NCBI GenBank assembly: GCA_017521125.1
Contig: JAFXDV010000003.1
Location: 1 to 64,000 of the forward strand
DNA length: 64,000 nt
DNA from: Clostridia bacterium
Lineage (GTDB): Bacteria; Bacillota; Clostridia; Oscillospirales; Acutalibacteraceae
Direction: 5' to 3'
Part shown: positions 1 through 9,621 of the stretch, piece by piece
Position numbering within the stretch: the stretch's first letter is position 1
Layout of the letters: each line of letters starts with the position of its first letter
Program-made: the position numbers and the translations under genes
The notes under the pieces: model-generated
Database searches by the model: none
The model's input: the letters and a program-made list of their open reading frames with translations, nothing else
Told to the model about the DNA's origin: nothing

Positions 1-136
1 TAGGTTTTCCGCCGCCCATAGCACGAGCCCGAGCTCCCGGGCCACCGCCACGTGGACCACCCATTCCTCTCATACTGCCTGAGTTGTGACGTGAGGAATA
101 ACGTTTTTGGAGTGTTTCCAGTGTTCTTTTTGCCAT
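1..136 (-). CDS. ABC transporter ATP-binding/permease, second subunit (N-terminus only, runs off the window)
   Basis: This partial gene reads leftwards from an ATG at 136 and leaves the window at base 1, so only 45 residues are visible. An AGGAGG site sits just upstream, overlapping the end of the preceding ABC gene, so the two are translationally adjacent (3-nt gap). The visible N-terminus is a Gly/Arg/Pro/Met-rich tail with GGPRGGGPGARAR-type sequence before any membrane segment. Such low-complexity Gly/Arg leaders are common on the second half of Clostridial heterodimeric multidrug exporters. I infer it is the partner of the 140-1888 product because of position and leader type; no transporter domain is visible in the window. 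Confidence 0.75.
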   Translation of the reverse strand, partial: MAKRTLETLQKRYSSRHNSGSMRGMGGPRGGGPGARARAMGGGKP

Positions 137-139
137 TTG

Positions 140-1888
140 CTATTCCTCCTTTTTGTCAGTCTGGGAATAATAAATTTCTTTATATTCCTCGCAGTTTTCA
201 AGTAGTTCTTGGTGTTTGCCTATACCGGTTATTTTTCCGTCATTCATAACAACGATGGTATCCGATTCAATAACCGAGGAAATTCTTTGTGCAATAATAA
301 TCTTGGTAGAGCCTTTAAGCTCGTTTTTAAAGGAAGAGCGTATTTCCTTTTCTGTTGCGGTATCTACCGCACTTGTAGAGTCGTCAAGAATAAGAATTTT
401 AGGCTTTTTAAGGAGTGCTCTTGCAATACAAAGGCGTTGCTTTTGTCCGCCTGAAATATTCACACCGCCTTGACCAAGCTCGGTGTCATACCCTTCAGTA
501 AAGCCCATAACAAAACCGTGCGCCTGAGCATAAGAAGCGGCTTTTTGCAGTTCTTCCTTGGTAGCATTTTCCATACCCCAACGCAAATTTTCCTCGATGC
601 TTCCTGAGAATAAAACATTCTTTTGCAGCACCATTCCAACACCTTCACGAAGGTTGAAAATAGAATAATCTTTAACGTTTATGCCGTCGATTAAAACTTC
701 GCCTTCGTCTGCATCATAAAGTCTTGGAATAAGGGAAACGAGGGATGTTTTTCCGCAACCTGTTGAGCCAATAATACCCACAGTAGAACCTGCTTCTATT
801 TTCAAGTTAATGTCTTCGAGAACCTGGTCTTCACTATTTTTATAGTACCTAAATCCAACATTTTTAAATTCAATTTCGCCCTTTTCAATCACCTTGTCTT
901 TATATGCTGCATTGTCATCATTAATGTCACTTTTCTCGTCTAAAACCTCAGAAATTCTCTTTGCAGAGGCTAAAGCTCTGGAGGACATCATAAGCATATG
1001 AGTAATCATCATAAGGGACATAAGAATTTGAGAAACGTAGGTTAAAAAGGCAGAAAGGTCGCCAATCTGCATACCGCCAATCATTCCTGCTTCTCCTAAA
1101 ACAATCTGACCGCCAAACCATAAAACCGCAACGGTTGCAAGATTCATAAAGATAGTCATAACAGGGGACATAAAAATCATAACACGCATTGCCGACATTG
1201 CGGTATTTTTCAGACTATTGTTGGCGTTCCCAAATTTTTCTCTTTCAAAATCTTCTCTTACAAAGGACTTAACAACCCTGACGTTTGTGATGTTTTCCTG
1301 AACAGTAGAGTTGAGATGGTCAATTCTTTCCTGAACCTTTGCAAAACGACTAAAGCCTGTGCGAATAATAAAGAAAACCGAAAGAGCCATAAGGGGAATA
1401 ACAACGGCAAAAACAACGGTTAATGAAGGTCTTATGGTAATGGCCATAATAAGAGCGCCAATAAGCATACCGGGAGAACGAAGGAACATTCTCAGCAGCA
1501 TATTAACCATATTCTGAATTTGTGTTACGTCATTGGTAAGACGTGTAACTAAAGAACCGGTGGAAAACTTATCAATGTTGGCAAAAGAGAATTTTTGCAC
1601 TTTAGAGAAAATATCACTTCTCAAGTCAGCGGCAAAGTTAACCGAAGCCTTGGAGCCAAAGTAGCTACCGCCAACGCCGCCGGCCATCATAATAAGTGCC
1701 GTTAAAATCATAAGACCTGCAAGGCCAATGCTCTTACCAACTGTAAGGGTTCCGTCCATACCTGCATTTATGAGTATGGAAAGGAAATAAGGCATAAGCA
1801 CGTCTCCTATAACCTCAATTATCATACACAAAGGGCCCAATACAAAATAAAGGGCGTGTGGTTTAACGTATTTTAACCATTTTTTCAT
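140..1888 (-). CDS. ABC exporter half-transporter (TMD-NBD fusion), degenerate NBD site
   Basis: This 582-aa type IV ABC exporter half has an N-terminal six-helix membrane domain (about residues 10-310) and a C-terminal nucleotide-binding domain. The Walker A motif GSTGCGKTS lies near 374-382, the signature ISGGQ near 478-482, and Walker B ILILDD near 498-503. The catalytic glutamate after Walker B is Asp503 and the switch histidine is Gln534 (IAQRIS), so this half should contribute a non-consensus ATP site, as in heterodimeric exporters of the BmrCD/TmrAB type. It overlaps the MarR gene by 4 nt and is followed 3 nt later by the presumed partner half. Likely role: drug or peptide export repressed by the MarR protein. 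Substrate unknown. Confidence 0.93.
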   Translation of the reverse strand: MKKWLKYVKPHALYFVLGPLCMIIEVIGDVLMPYFLSILINAGMDGTLTVGKSIGLAGLMILTALIMMAGGVGGSYFGSKASVNFAADLRSDIFSKVQKFSFANIDKFSTGSLVTRLTNDVTQIQNMVNMLLRMFLRSPGMLIGALIMAITIRPSLTVVFAVVIPLMALSVFFIIRTGFSRFAKVQERIDHLNSTVQENITNVRVVKSFVREDFEREKFGNANNSLKNTAMSAMRVMIFMSPVMTIFMNLATVAVLWFGGQIVLGEAGMIGGMQIGDLSAFLTYVSQILMSLMMITHMLMMSSRALASAKRISEVLDEKSDINDDNAAYKDKVIEKGEIEFKNVGFRYYKNSEDQVLEDINLKIEAGSTVGIIGSTGCGKTSLVSLIPRLYDADEGEVLIDGINVKDYSIFNLREGVGMVLQKNVLFSGSIEENLRWGMENATKEELQKAASYAQAHGFVMGFTEGYDTELGQGGVNISGGQKQRLCIARALLKKPKILILDDSTSAVDTATEKEIRSSFKNELKGSTKIIIAQRISSVIESDTIVVMNDGKITGIGKHQELLENCEEYKEIYYSQTDKKEE

Positions 1889-2328
1889 ATAGAGCCTTCT
1901 TTCAAATTATCAATAACCTTATCAAGCAAAACGCCTAAAATTTCTTTTTCCTCACTACTTAAATTACCAAAGGAACGCTCGTCAAGGCCGTCTAAAATTT
2001 CTCTGGACTTTTCTACAACGCCCTTTCCTTTCGCAGTAATGGTGATTTTGTTATATCTACTGTCGTTTTCACTTGTATTTCTGGATATATAACCTTCATT
2101 TTCAAGTTTTTTTAAGGATACTGCTACTGCCGCAGGACTTATTCTGAAACAGTTGGCAAGCTCCTTTTGAGAGGGAACCTCGTTTGTTCGATAAAGATGC
2201 ATTAAAAGCATATGTTGGTTTCTGTGCACACCTGTTGTGATAAGCATTTTTTCAGCGAGCTTGTGATGCATACGATTGATATGCATAAACTTGCTTTTAA
2301 GTTCTCTGACGTCTGTTTTTTTATCCAT
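1885..2328 (-). CDS. MarR-family transcriptional regulator
   Basis: The 147-aa protein has the MarR winged-helix layout. An N-terminal dimerisation helix is followed by a helix-turn-helix around residues 55-85 (QKELANCFRISPAAVAVSL) and a wing ending in SRYNKITIT, then a C-terminal helix. It is the first gene of a minus-strand unit with the ABC exporter genes (ATGA overlap), the usual arrangement of a local repressor controlling an exporter. A GAAGGTG ribosome site precedes the ATG. Palindromes between its -10 and start suggest autorepression. The ligand is unknown. Confidence 0.92.
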   Translation of the reverse strand: MDKKTDVRELKSKFMHINRMHHKLAEKMLITTGVHRNQHMLLMHLYRTNEVPSQKELANCFRISPAAVAVSLKKLENEGYISRNTSENDSRYNKITITAKGKGVVEKSREILDGLDERSFGNLSSEEKEILGVLLDKVIDNLKEGSI

Positions 2329-2340
2329 ACTTCACCTTCG

Positions 2341-2397
2341 TTAACTTGTTAATAATTAACACCTTAACTATTATACATAAATATTTATTCAAGTCAA
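2341..2397 (-). promoter_or_regulatory. marR-ABC promoter with two overlapping palindromic operators
   Basis: On the minus strand TTGACT (2392-2397) and TATAAT (2370-2375) are separated by 16 nt. Downstream of the -10 lie two overlapping palindromes, GTTAATAATTAAC (2348-2360) and TTAACTTGTTAA (2341-2352). Their place in the 5' leader of the marR gene fits an autoregulatory MarR operator. Operator function is inferred. Confidence 0.7.
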
Positions 2398-2418
2398 TAA
2401 AAAAATAACAATTATTTG

Positions 2419-2447
2419 TTGAAAAAATGTTTTAGGTGCGATATAAT
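2419..2447 (+). promoter_or_regulatory. Promoter for the MFS transporter gene
   Basis: TTGAAA (2419-2424) and TATAAT (2442-2447) are 17 nt apart. The -10 lies downstream of an in-frame GTG at 2436, which rules that GTG out as the start and supports the ATG at 2487. Confidence 0.75.
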
Positions 2448-2486
2448 AAAATGGCTAGTGTTATAAATGCAACAGGGAGATTGAGT

Positions 2487-3809
2487 ATGTCGGCAAGAGA
2501 TAGTGTTATTGATGTAGAAAAAGAAGTCAATATACATCTTGAAAACAAGAAAATAAGCCGAAATTTTTTCTGGTTTTTATGGGCACTTTATGTAATCGTT
2601 TACATAAGTAAAAGTAATTTTAACGGCGCTCTTGCCAGTATAGTTTCGGATGGCATTATGACAAAATCTCAAACAGGATTTATAATTGCAATGTTTTACA
2701 TTGTATATGCACCCTTCCAGATTATTGGAGGTATGATTGTAGATAAACGCAGTCCGGAGCGTATGATAAAAATCGGACTATTGGGAGCAATAGTTGCCAA
2801 CATAATTGTTTTCTTCTTTAGCGATAACTATTATGTTATGCTTGCTGCATGGACCTTTAATGGTATTATTCAGTTTGGTATTTGGCCCGGTATTTTTAAA
2901 ATTATTTCTTCCCAGCTTGTAAAAGAAGATAGAAAAATGATGTCCTACTATATATCTTTTTCAACAACGGCAGGATTAATAACAACTTATTTATTGGCGG
3001 CAATAGTGCCTCACTGGAAATATAGTTTTATTATAACTATTGTAGCACTTGCTTTATTTACTGTTGGTTTACACCTCTTTGAAAAACGTTTAAGCCCTTA
3101 TATGAAATGGGACAGAAAGGAAAAATATGAGGTTGATAACAACTCTTCTAAAGTGAATTATAGCCTCTCTACAAAAGAAGTGCTTTTAAAAAGCGGATTT
3201 TTCTTTGTTGTTGCATCACTTATATTTTCTACGGCTACCACACAGAGCCAAAAAACCTTTGCATCTATAATGTTTGTAGAGAATTATGATAAGGTTTCAT
3301 CTTCTTTGGGTAATATTCTTACAATAGTCTTTCTTATTGCAGGGCTAATAGGCACGTTGCTTGCAGGAAAAATTTGCAAATCGGTAAAAAACGAGGTTTT
3401 AGGTATGGCAATTTCTTTTGTATCAATGATACCTCCGTTGATAGTTTGCTCCTTTGTAGGAAGTGTACCTATTTTTGCAATGGTTTCATGCTTTAGCATT
3501 GTTGCAGTAGCCGAATCATTTGCTGCTCTCCTTAGAACACGTTATACAATGACATATGCTAAATTTGGCAAGTCGGGAATGGCAGCAGGCATTTTAAACA
3601 GTGCGATGGCGGCGAGCTTTGTTTTATCATCTTATGTTGTTCCTTTGCTTATAGAAAATTTTGGTTGGCACACAGCTATATTTATGTGGGCAATGTTTAT
3701 GGTTATAGCAGCAATCTTGCTTTTAATATCAAATACAAAGTATAAAAAGATGATTAATCAATTTAGCACAGAAGAAACTCGGACCGAAACGGCGAAGATT
3801 AATAAATAA
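2487..3809 (+). CDS. MFS transporter (OPA/GlpT-like)
   Basis: This hydrophobic protein of about 440 residues has roughly 12 predicted membrane helices in two six-helix halves, split by a charged loop near residues 200-225. The start ([22 protein letters not shown] first helix and a DKRSPERM loop between helices 2 and 3) resembles the organophosphate/phosphoglycerate branch of the major facilitator superfamily. ATG 2487 is chosen because GGGAGA sits 6 nt upstream and the longer frame would begin inside the promoter. The gene is followed 23 nt later by the DUF1846 gene. Substrate is not determinable from sequence. Confidence 0.85.
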   Translation: MSARDSVIDVEKEVNIHLENKKISRNFFWFLWALYVIVYISKSNFNGALASIVSDGIMTKSQTGFIIAMFYIVYAPFQIIGGMIVDKRSPERMIKIGLLGAIVANIIVFFFSDNYYVMLAAWTFNGIIQFGIWPGIFKIISSQLVKEDRKMMSYYISFSTTAGLITTYLLAAIVPHWKYSFIITIVALALFTVGLHLFEKRLSPYMKWDRKEKYEVDNNSSKVNYSLSTKEVLLKSGFFFVVASLIFSTATTQSQKTFASIMFVENYDKVSSSLGNILTIVFLIAGLIGTLLAGKICKSVKNEVLGMAISFVSMIPPLIVCSFVGSVPIFAMVSCFSIVAVAESFAALLRTRYTMTYAKFGKSGMAAGILNSAMAASFVLSSYVVPLLIENFGWHTAIFMWAMFMVIAAILLLISNTKYKKMINQFSTEETRTETAKINK

Positions 3810-3832
3810 CTTTAATTTCAAGAGGATTGTTT

Positions 3833-5308
3833 ATGAAAAAAATAGGCTTTGATAACGAAAAATATTTGCAGATGCAGTCGGCTCATATCAAGGAGCGCAT
3901 TTCTCAGTTTGGAGGAAAGCTTTATCTTGAGTTTGGCGGCAAACTCTATGATGACTATCACGCTTCAAGGGTTTTGCCCGGTTTTCAACCCGATAGTAAA
4001 CTCAGAATGCTCTTGCAGTTAAAAGATCAGGTTGAAATCGTAATCGTTATAAATTCTGCAGACATTGAAAAGAATAAGCAGCGTGGGGACTTAGGAATTA
4101 CCTACGATATGGATGTTATCAGACTTATAGATATCTTCCGTAACATAGGTCTTTTTGTAGGTAGCGTAGTGCTTACTCGCTTTGGCGGACAACCTACCGC
4201 CGAGGCTTTTAAACAACGCCTTGAAAACCTTGGTGTCAAGGTTTATAAGCATTACGCCATTGACGGCTATCCATCAAATATTTCAAAAATTGTTAGTGAT
4301 GATGGTTTTGGCAAAAACGAGTATATTGAGACTACGAGAGAATTAGTGGTTGTAACCGCACCGGGTCCCGGAAGCGGTAAAATGGCAACCTGCCTCTCTC
4401 AGTTATACCACGATAACAAGAGGGGAGTAAAGGCAGGCTATGCTAAATTTGAAACCTTCCCAATTTGGAACATCCCTCTTAGCCACCCTGTAAACCTTGC
4501 TTATGAGGCGGCAACAGCCGACCTTAATGACGTTAATATGATAGATCCCTTCCATTTGGAAGCCTACGGTAAAACAACCGTTAACTATAACCGTGACGTT
4601 GAGGTTTTCCCTGTTGTTACAGCTATGTTTGAGCAGATAATGGGAGAGTGTCCGTACAAATCTCCTACCGATATGGGAGTTAATATGGTGGGCAACTGCA
4701 TTACCGATGATGATGTGGTTAAAAAGGCTTCCTGTGATGAAATTATATGCAGATACTATACTGCACTTTGCGAACAGAAAAAAGGCAAAGCAAGTGATGA
4801 AGAGGTATTCAAACTTGAGCTTCTTATGAAAAAAGCAGGTGTTACCAAATCGGACAGAAGCGTTGTTTCTCCTGCCCTATTAAAAGCAGAGGTGACAGGA
4901 CTTCCTGCCGCCGCTATGGAATTGCCCAACGGCACAATAGTAACAGGAAAAACCACAGAGCTTTTAGGCTCATCTTCCGCCCTTTTATTAAATGCTTTAA
5001 AGGAACTGGCGGGACTTGATGACAGTGTTCATCTTATTTCTCCATCGGTTATAGAGCCTATTCAGCAGCTTAAAACCGAGCATTTCGGCAACCGCAACCC
5101 AAGACTTCACACCGACGAGGTGCTTATAGCCTTGTCTATTTGTGCGGCACAGGATGAAAACGCTAAACTTGCTATGGACCAGCTTGAGAAAATAAGAGGT
5201 TGTCAGGTTCATTCTACCGTAATTCTTTCTCAGGTGGATGAAAAGGTATTTAAGCGCTTAGGAGTTAGCGTAACCTGCGAGCCTTCCTACCAAAAACGCA
5301 AGGCGTAA
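3833..5308 (+). CDS. DUF1846 (UPF0371) family protein
   Basis: The protein is about 491 aa, the usual length of the DUF1846 family, and matches it throughout: an [20 protein letters not shown] start, a [10 protein letters not shown] segment, a conserved [19 protein letters not shown] loop that looks nucleotide- or phosphate-binding, and a C-terminal [16 protein letters not shown] region. Known structures of this family have a P-loop-like fold, but the reaction is not established. ATG 3833 is preferred over the TTG at 3827 because AGAGG (3821-3825) is 7 nt upstream. It is co-transcribed with the MFS gene before it and the SLOG gene after it (5-nt gap). Cytoplasmic. Confidence 0.88.
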   Translation: MKKIGFDNEKYLQMQSAHIKERISQFGGKLYLEFGGKLYDDYHASRVLPGFQPDSKLRMLLQLKDQVEIVIVINSADIEKNKQRGDLGITYDMDVIRLIDIFRNIGLFVGSVVLTRFGGQPTAEAFKQRLENLGVKVYKHYAIDGYPSNISKIVSDDGFGKNEYIETTRELVVVTAPGPGSGKMATCLSQLYHDNKRGVKAGYAKFETFPIWNIPLSHPVNLAYEAATADLNDVNMIDPFHLEAYGKTTVNYNRDVEVFPVVTAMFEQIMGECPYKSPTDMGVNMVGNCITDDDVVKKASCDEIICRYYTALCEQKKGKASDEEVFKLELLMKKAGVTKSDRSVVSPALLKAEVTGLPAAAMELPNGTIVTGKTTELLGSSSALLLNALKELAGLDDSVHLISPSVIEPIQQLKTEHFGNRNPRLHTDEVLIALSICAAQDENAKLAMDQLEKIRGCQVHSTVILSQVDEKVFKRLGVSVTCEPSYQKRKA

Positions 5309-5313
5309 ATTAT

Positions 5314-5886
5314 ATGGAAAATAATTTATCGAAAAGTTGCTGTTTTACAGGTTACCGACCTGAAAAATTTGATTTCAATTTATGTGATGATACAAAAGAG
5401 TATTTAGAATTTGAAAATAAGCTTTACGGCGCAGTATTTTCACTTGGCGACCAAGGAGTAACAAGATTTTACTGTGGAATGGCAATGGGATTTGATATTC
5501 TTGGAGCCGAGGCGGTGCTAACGCTAAGGGAAGCTAAAACCGATGCCGCTATAGAACTTATATGCGTAAAACCCTTTGAGGAACAGGCTAAAAGCTTTCC
5601 TGATTTTTGGAAGAAAAAGTATAACAATATACTAAAAGAAGCCGATGAAATAGTGGTTATGGGAAAGGATTATTATAAAGGCTGTTTCCATAAAAGAAAT
5701 TGTTATATGATTGATAACAGTGATATGGTTCTAACTTATTATGACGGAAAAAGCGGTGGTACTAAAAGCACTCTGATTTATGCAAACAAAAAGGGCAAAA
5801 AAATAGTGAATATCGGGGAATACGGAGTACAAACGTATTTTGCAGAGGACGAAGAAATCTATGAAATTATAGAGGATGAAATTTAA
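5314..5886 (+). CDS. SLOG-fold protein, DUF1273/YpsA-like
   Basis: This 190-aa protein opens with CCFTGYRPEKF, the signature of the DUF1273/SLOG superfamily, followed by FYCGMAMGFDILGAEAVL (the glycine-containing loop and the conserved Asp) and ends with a Rossmann-like strand in the KSGGTKSTLIYA region. SLOG proteins bind nucleotide-derived ligands and some act in stress or defence signalling, but no specific role can be assigned. It is the last gene of the 2487-5886 unit, 5 nt after DUF1846, and its final codons form the left arm of the terminator. Confidence 0.87.
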   Translation: MENNLSKSCCFTGYRPEKFDFNLCDDTKEYLEFENKLYGAVFSLGDQGVTRFYCGMAMGFDILGAEAVLTLREAKTDAAIELICVKPFEEQAKSFPDFWKKKYNNILKEADEIVVMGKDYYKGCFHKRNCYMIDNSDMVLTYYDGKSGGTKSTLIYANKKGKKIVNIGEYGVQTYFAEDEEIYEIIEDEI

Positions 5887-5910
5887 TTTTCATCCTCTGT
5901 TTTTATTTTT
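5872..5910 (+). terminator. Intrinsic terminator after the SLOG gene
   Basis: GAGGATGAAA (5872-5881) pairs perfectly with TTTCATCCTC (5888-5897) around a 6-nt loop, followed by a T-rich tract. The left arm is within the last codons of the gene. Confidence 0.85.
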
Positions 5911-5949
5911 TAAAAATTTTTTTAAAATCATAAAAAAACTATTTACTTA

Positions 5950-5977
5950 TTGACGAAAAAGTAGTAAAATATATGAT
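5950..5977 (+). promoter_or_regulatory. nifJ promoter
   Basis: TTGACG (5950-5955) and TATGAT (5972-5977) are 16 nt apart, upstream of a ~40-nt leader and a strong AGGAGG site at 6009-6014. Confidence 0.7.
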
Positions 5978-6022
5978 GTATGAGATGAAATTCTCAGTGT
6001 AAAAAACAAGGAGGAAATTTTC

Positions 6023-9000
6023 ATGGCAAGAAAATTCAAAACCATGGACGGTAACAACGCTGCGGCACACGTGTCATATGCGTTTACAGAGGTTGCGGGA
6101 ATTTACCCCATCACTCCGTCCAGCCCAATGGCTGACTATGTTGACCAGTGGTCTGCGCAAGGGCTCAAAAACATTTTCGGAACAACTGTAAAGGTTGCCG
6201 AGATGCAGTCTGAAGCAGGTGCTTCAGGTACAGTACACGGCTCATTGGCAGCTGGTGCTTTAACAACAACTTATACCGCTTCACAGGGACTTCTTCTTAT
6301 GATTCCCAATATGTATAAGATTGCAGGTGAATTACTACCATGCGTGTTCCACGTATCTGCACGTTGCGTAGCATCACACGCTCTTAACATTTTCGGTGAC
6401 CATTCTGACGTATATGCTTGTCGTCAGACAGGTTTCGCTATGCTTGCAGAAACCAACACCCAGGAAGTTATGGACCTTGGTGCAGTAGCACATCTTGCTA
6501 CCATTAAGAGCAGAGTTCCTTTCATCAACTTCTTCGATGGATTCAGAACTTCTCATGAAATTCAAAAGATTCAGGTTTGGGATTTTGAAGACCTTAAAGA
6601 AATGTGCGATATGGATGCAGTTGACGCATTCAGAAAGCGTGCTTTAAATCCTGAGCGTCCTGTAATGAGAGGTTCTCACGAAAACGGAGATATCTTCTTC
6701 CAGCATCGTGAGGCTTGCAATAAGTACTATGACGCAGTTCCTGCAATTGTTGAAGAGTATATGGACAAGGTTAATGCTAAACTTGGTACAGATTACAAGC
6801 TCTTTAACTATTATGGTGCTCCTGACGCTGAGAGAGTAATCGTAGCAATGGGTTCTATCTGCGACGTTGCAGAAGAGGTTATTGATTACCTAACCGCTAA
6901 GGGTGAAAAGGTTGGTCTTGTAAAGGTTCGCCTATATCGTCCTTTCAGCGCAGAAAAACTTGCTGCTGCTATTCCTGAGACAGTTAAGAAGGTTGCAGTT
7001 CTTGACAGAACTAAGGAACCTGGTGCTCTCGGTGAGCCTTTATACCTTGACGTAGTTGCTTCTCTTGCAGCTATGGGCAGAAGCCTCAAGGTTATTGGCG
7101 GACGTTATGGTCTTGGTTCTAAGGATACTCCTCCTTCAAGCGTATTCGCAGTGTATGACGAACTCAAGAAGGACGAGCCTAAGTCACAGTTTACTATCGG
7201 TATTGTTGACGACGTTACCGGTCTTTCTCTCGAAGAGAAGGAAGCTCCAAACACCGCTGCAGAAGGCACAATCGAGTGCAAGTTCTGGGGTCTTGGCGGA
7301 GACGGTACCGTTGGTGCTAACAAGAACTCCATTAAAATCATCGGTGACCACACCGACAAATACGTTCAGGCATACTTCCAGTATGACTCTAAGAAAACAG
7401 GCGGTATCACCGTATCTCACCTTCGTTTCGGCGATAAGCCAATTAAGAGCCCATACTATATCAATAAAGCAGACTTCGTTGCTTGTCACAACCCATCATA
7501 CGTAATCAAGGGTTACAAGATGGTTAACGACGTTAAACCTGGCGGTATCTTCCTTATCAACTGCCAGTGGACTGCTGAAGAGCTCAATGCTCATATGCCT
7601 GCAGAGGCTAAGCGTTATATCGCTAAGAACAATGTTCAGCTTTATACCGTTAACGCTATTGACCTTGCTGCCGAAATCGGAATGGGCAAGCGTACAAATA
7701 CAATCCTTCAGTCTGCATTCTTCGCACTTGCTAAGATTATGCCAAGTGAAGATGCTATTCAGTACATGAAGGATGCTGCAACAAAATCTTATCTCAAGAA
7801 GGGTCAAGATATTGTTGACATGAACCATAAGGCTATCGATGCAGGTGCTACCGCATTCGTTAAGATTGACGTTCCTGCAGACTGGGCAGATGCTGCCGAC
7901 GATACCGTTAAGGTTACTGAAAACGGACCTGAAAAGCTTGTTAAGATGGTTGATACCATCATGAAGCCTGTTGCTAAGATGGACGGAGATTCTCTCCCCG
8001 TTTCTGCTTTCGTTGATTATGCAGACGGTACATTTGAGCAGGGCGCTGCTGCTTACGAGAAGCGCGGAGTTGCCGTTATGGTACCTGAGTGGAACAATGA
8101 AACCTGTATCGGTTGTAACAAGTGCGCATTCGTTTGCCCACATGCTACAATTCGTCCATTCGCTTTAAGCGATGAAGAAAAGGCAAACGCACCTGAGGGT
8201 ATGAAGTTTGCAGTTAAGGAAAAACTCGTTACAAATAAGGGCTATTCATATGCTCTTACAGTATCTCCTATGGACTGTATGGGATGCGGAGTATGTATCG
8301 GCGTTTGTCCTACTGCTTCTCTTAAGATGGTTGCTCGTGAGAGCCAAGAAGCAGAGCAAAAGGTATTTGATTACTGCGTAGCTACCGTTACAGAAAAAGA
8401 AGGCATTGCTTCTTCTGCTAACTTAATTTCAAGCCAGTTCAAGAAGCCATTACTTGAGTTCTCTGGTTCTTGCGCAGGTTGTGCAGAAACTTCATATGCT
8501 CGTCTTATCACACAGTTATTCGGTGACAGAATGTACATCAGTAACGCTACCGGATGTTCTTCAATCTGGGGTGGTCCTGCTGCAACATCTCCTTACACCG
8601 TAAATAATGAAGGACACGGTCCTGCTTGGGCTAACTCACTCTTCGAGGATAACGCAGAGCATGGTCTTGGTATGTACCTCGGACAGAAGGCTATCCGTGA
8701 CCAGCTTATCCAACAGGTTACTGAAATGGCTGCTTCTGAAAAGGCTTCTGATGAGTTCAAGGCTGCTGCTAATAAGTACCTTGAAACTGTAAATGATGGT
8801 GAAGCAAATGCTGCTGCTACTACTGCTCTTGTTGCAGAACTTGAAAAGGCAGCTAAGGACGGTTGTCCTACTGCTCCTGCAGTTCTTTCTAAGAAGGAAT
8901 ACCTCTCTAAGAAATCTGTATGGATATTCGGTGGTGACGGTTGGGCTTACGATATCGGCTTCGGCGGTCTCGACCACGTACTTGCTTCAGGCAACGACGT

Positions 9001-9568
9001 AAATATTATGGTATTCGATACCGAGGTTTACTCTAACACAGGCGGTCAGGCTTCTAAGGCTTCTCAGCTCGGTCAGGTTGCTCAGTTCGCAGCAGCTGGT
9101 AAGGCTATCGCTAAGAAGTCACTTGCTGAAATCGCTATGTCTTACGGATATATCTACGTTGCTCAGATTGCTATGGGCGCTGACCAGAATCAGACTCTCA
9201 AAGCAATTAAGGAAGCAGAAGCATATCCAGGTCCTTCACTTATCATCGGTTACGCTCCTTGTGAGATGCACTCAATCAAGGGTGGTATGGTTAACTGCCA
9301 GAAGGAAATGAAGAAGGCTGTTGATTGCGGATATTGGAATATGTTCCGCTTCAATCCTGCTGCAAAGGCAGAGGGCAAGAATCCTCTCACCATTGATAGC
9401 AAGCCTGCTACTGCTGATTACAAGGAATTTATCCTTGGTGAAGCTCGTTATGCATCACTTACCCGTTCCTTCCCAGAGCGTGCAGAAGCTCTCTTTGCTA
9501 AGGCAGAAGAAAATGCTAAGGCATCAAGAGAACATCTTGAAAAGCTCCAAGAATTATACGGTAAATAA
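6023..9568 (+). CDS. nifJ: Pyruvate:ferredoxin (flavodoxin) oxidoreductase
   Basis: This 1181-aa homodimer-type PFOR has all domains in one chain. It converts pyruvate and CoA to acetyl-CoA and CO2, passing electrons to ferredoxin or flavodoxin, and is central to anaerobic energy metabolism. Domain I starts with MDGNNAAAHVSYAFTEVA and the pyruvate-binding YPITPSSPMADY segment. The 2x[4Fe-4S] domain has CIGCNKCAFVCP near residue 695 and CMGCGVCIGVCP near 751. The TPP domain has GGDGWAYDIGFGG near 970 and the TEVYSNTGGQASK segment. A further CAGCAE cluster ligand precedes the TPP domain. It has its own promoter and terminator, so it is monocistronic. The even, C-ending codon use suggests high expression. 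Confidence 0.98.
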   Translation: MARKFKTMDGNNAAAHVSYAFTEVAGIYPITPSSPMADYVDQWSAQGLKNIFGTTVKVAEMQSEAGASGTVHGSLAAGALTTTYTASQGLLLMIPNMYKIAGELLPCVFHVSARCVASHALNIFGDHSDVYACRQTGFAMLAETNTQEVMDLGAVAHLATIKSRVPFINFFDGFRTSHEIQKIQVWDFEDLKEMCDMDAVDAFRKRALNPERPVMRGSHENGDIFFQHREACNKYYDAVPAIVEEYMDKVNAKLGTDYKLFNYYGAPDAERVIVAMGSICDVAEEVIDYLTAKGEKVGLVKVRLYRPFSAEKLAAAIPETVKKVAVLDRTKEPGALGEPLYLDVVASLAAMGRSLKVIGGRYGLGSKDTPPSSVFAVYDELKKDEPKSQFTIGIVDDVTGLSLEEKEAPNTAAEGTIECKFWGLGGDGTVGANKNSIKIIGDHTDKYVQAYFQYDSKKTGGITVSHLRFGDKPIKSPYYINKADFVACHNPSYVIKGYKMVNDVKPGGIFLINCQWTAEELNAHMPAEAKRYIAKNNVQLYTVNAIDLAAEIGMGKRTNTILQSAFFALAKIMPSEDAIQYMKDAATKSYLKKGQDIVDMNHKAIDAGATAFVKIDVPADWADAADDTVKVTENGPEKLVKMVDTIMKPVAKMDGDSLPVSAFVDYADGTFEQGAAAYEKRGVAVMVPEWNNETCIGCNKCAFVCPHATIRPFALSDEEKANAPEGMKFAVKEKLVTNKGYSYALTVSPMDCMGCGVCIGVCPTASLKMVARESQEAEQKVFDYCVATVTEKEGIASSANLISSQFKKPLLEFSGSCAGCAETSYARLITQLFGDRMYISNATGCSSIWGGPAATSPYTVNNEGHGPAWANSLFEDNAEHGLGMYLGQKAIRDQLIQQVTEMAASEKASDEFKAAANKYLETVNDGEANAAATTALVAELEKAAKDGCPTAPAVLSKKEYLSKKSVWIFGGDGWAYDIGFGGLDHVLASGNDVNIMVFDTEVYSNTGGQASKASQLGQVAQFAAAGKAIAKKSLAEIAMSYGYIYVAQIAMGADQNQTLKAIKEAEAYPGPSLIIGYAPCEMHSIKGGMVNCQKEMKKAVDCGYWNMFRFNPAAKAEGKNPLTIDSKPATADYKEFILGEARYASLTRSFPERAEALFAKAEENAKASREHLEKLQELYGK

Positions 9569-9571
9569 ACA

Positions 9572-9613
9572 AAATAAGAAAGCCTCGCAGATTTCTGCGA
9601 GGCTTTCTTATTT
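9572..9613. terminator. Bidirectional terminator between nifJ and the sortase module
   Basis: A perfect 19-bp stem (9572-9590 with 9595-9613) encloses ATTT. The A-rich and T-rich outer arms allow it to work for nifJ on plus and for the 9622-10437 gene on minus. Confidence 0.9.
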
Positions 9614-9621
9614 GCTATATT

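Noticed and set aside
2436..2486. Longer N-terminus of the MFS protein from GTG 2436
   Set aside because: The GTG lies upstream of the -10 box, so it is not transcribed.
7496..8143. Antisense frame of 215 residues inside nifJ
   Set aside because: It is a shadow of the highly biased nifJ codons, with no ribosome site or family match.
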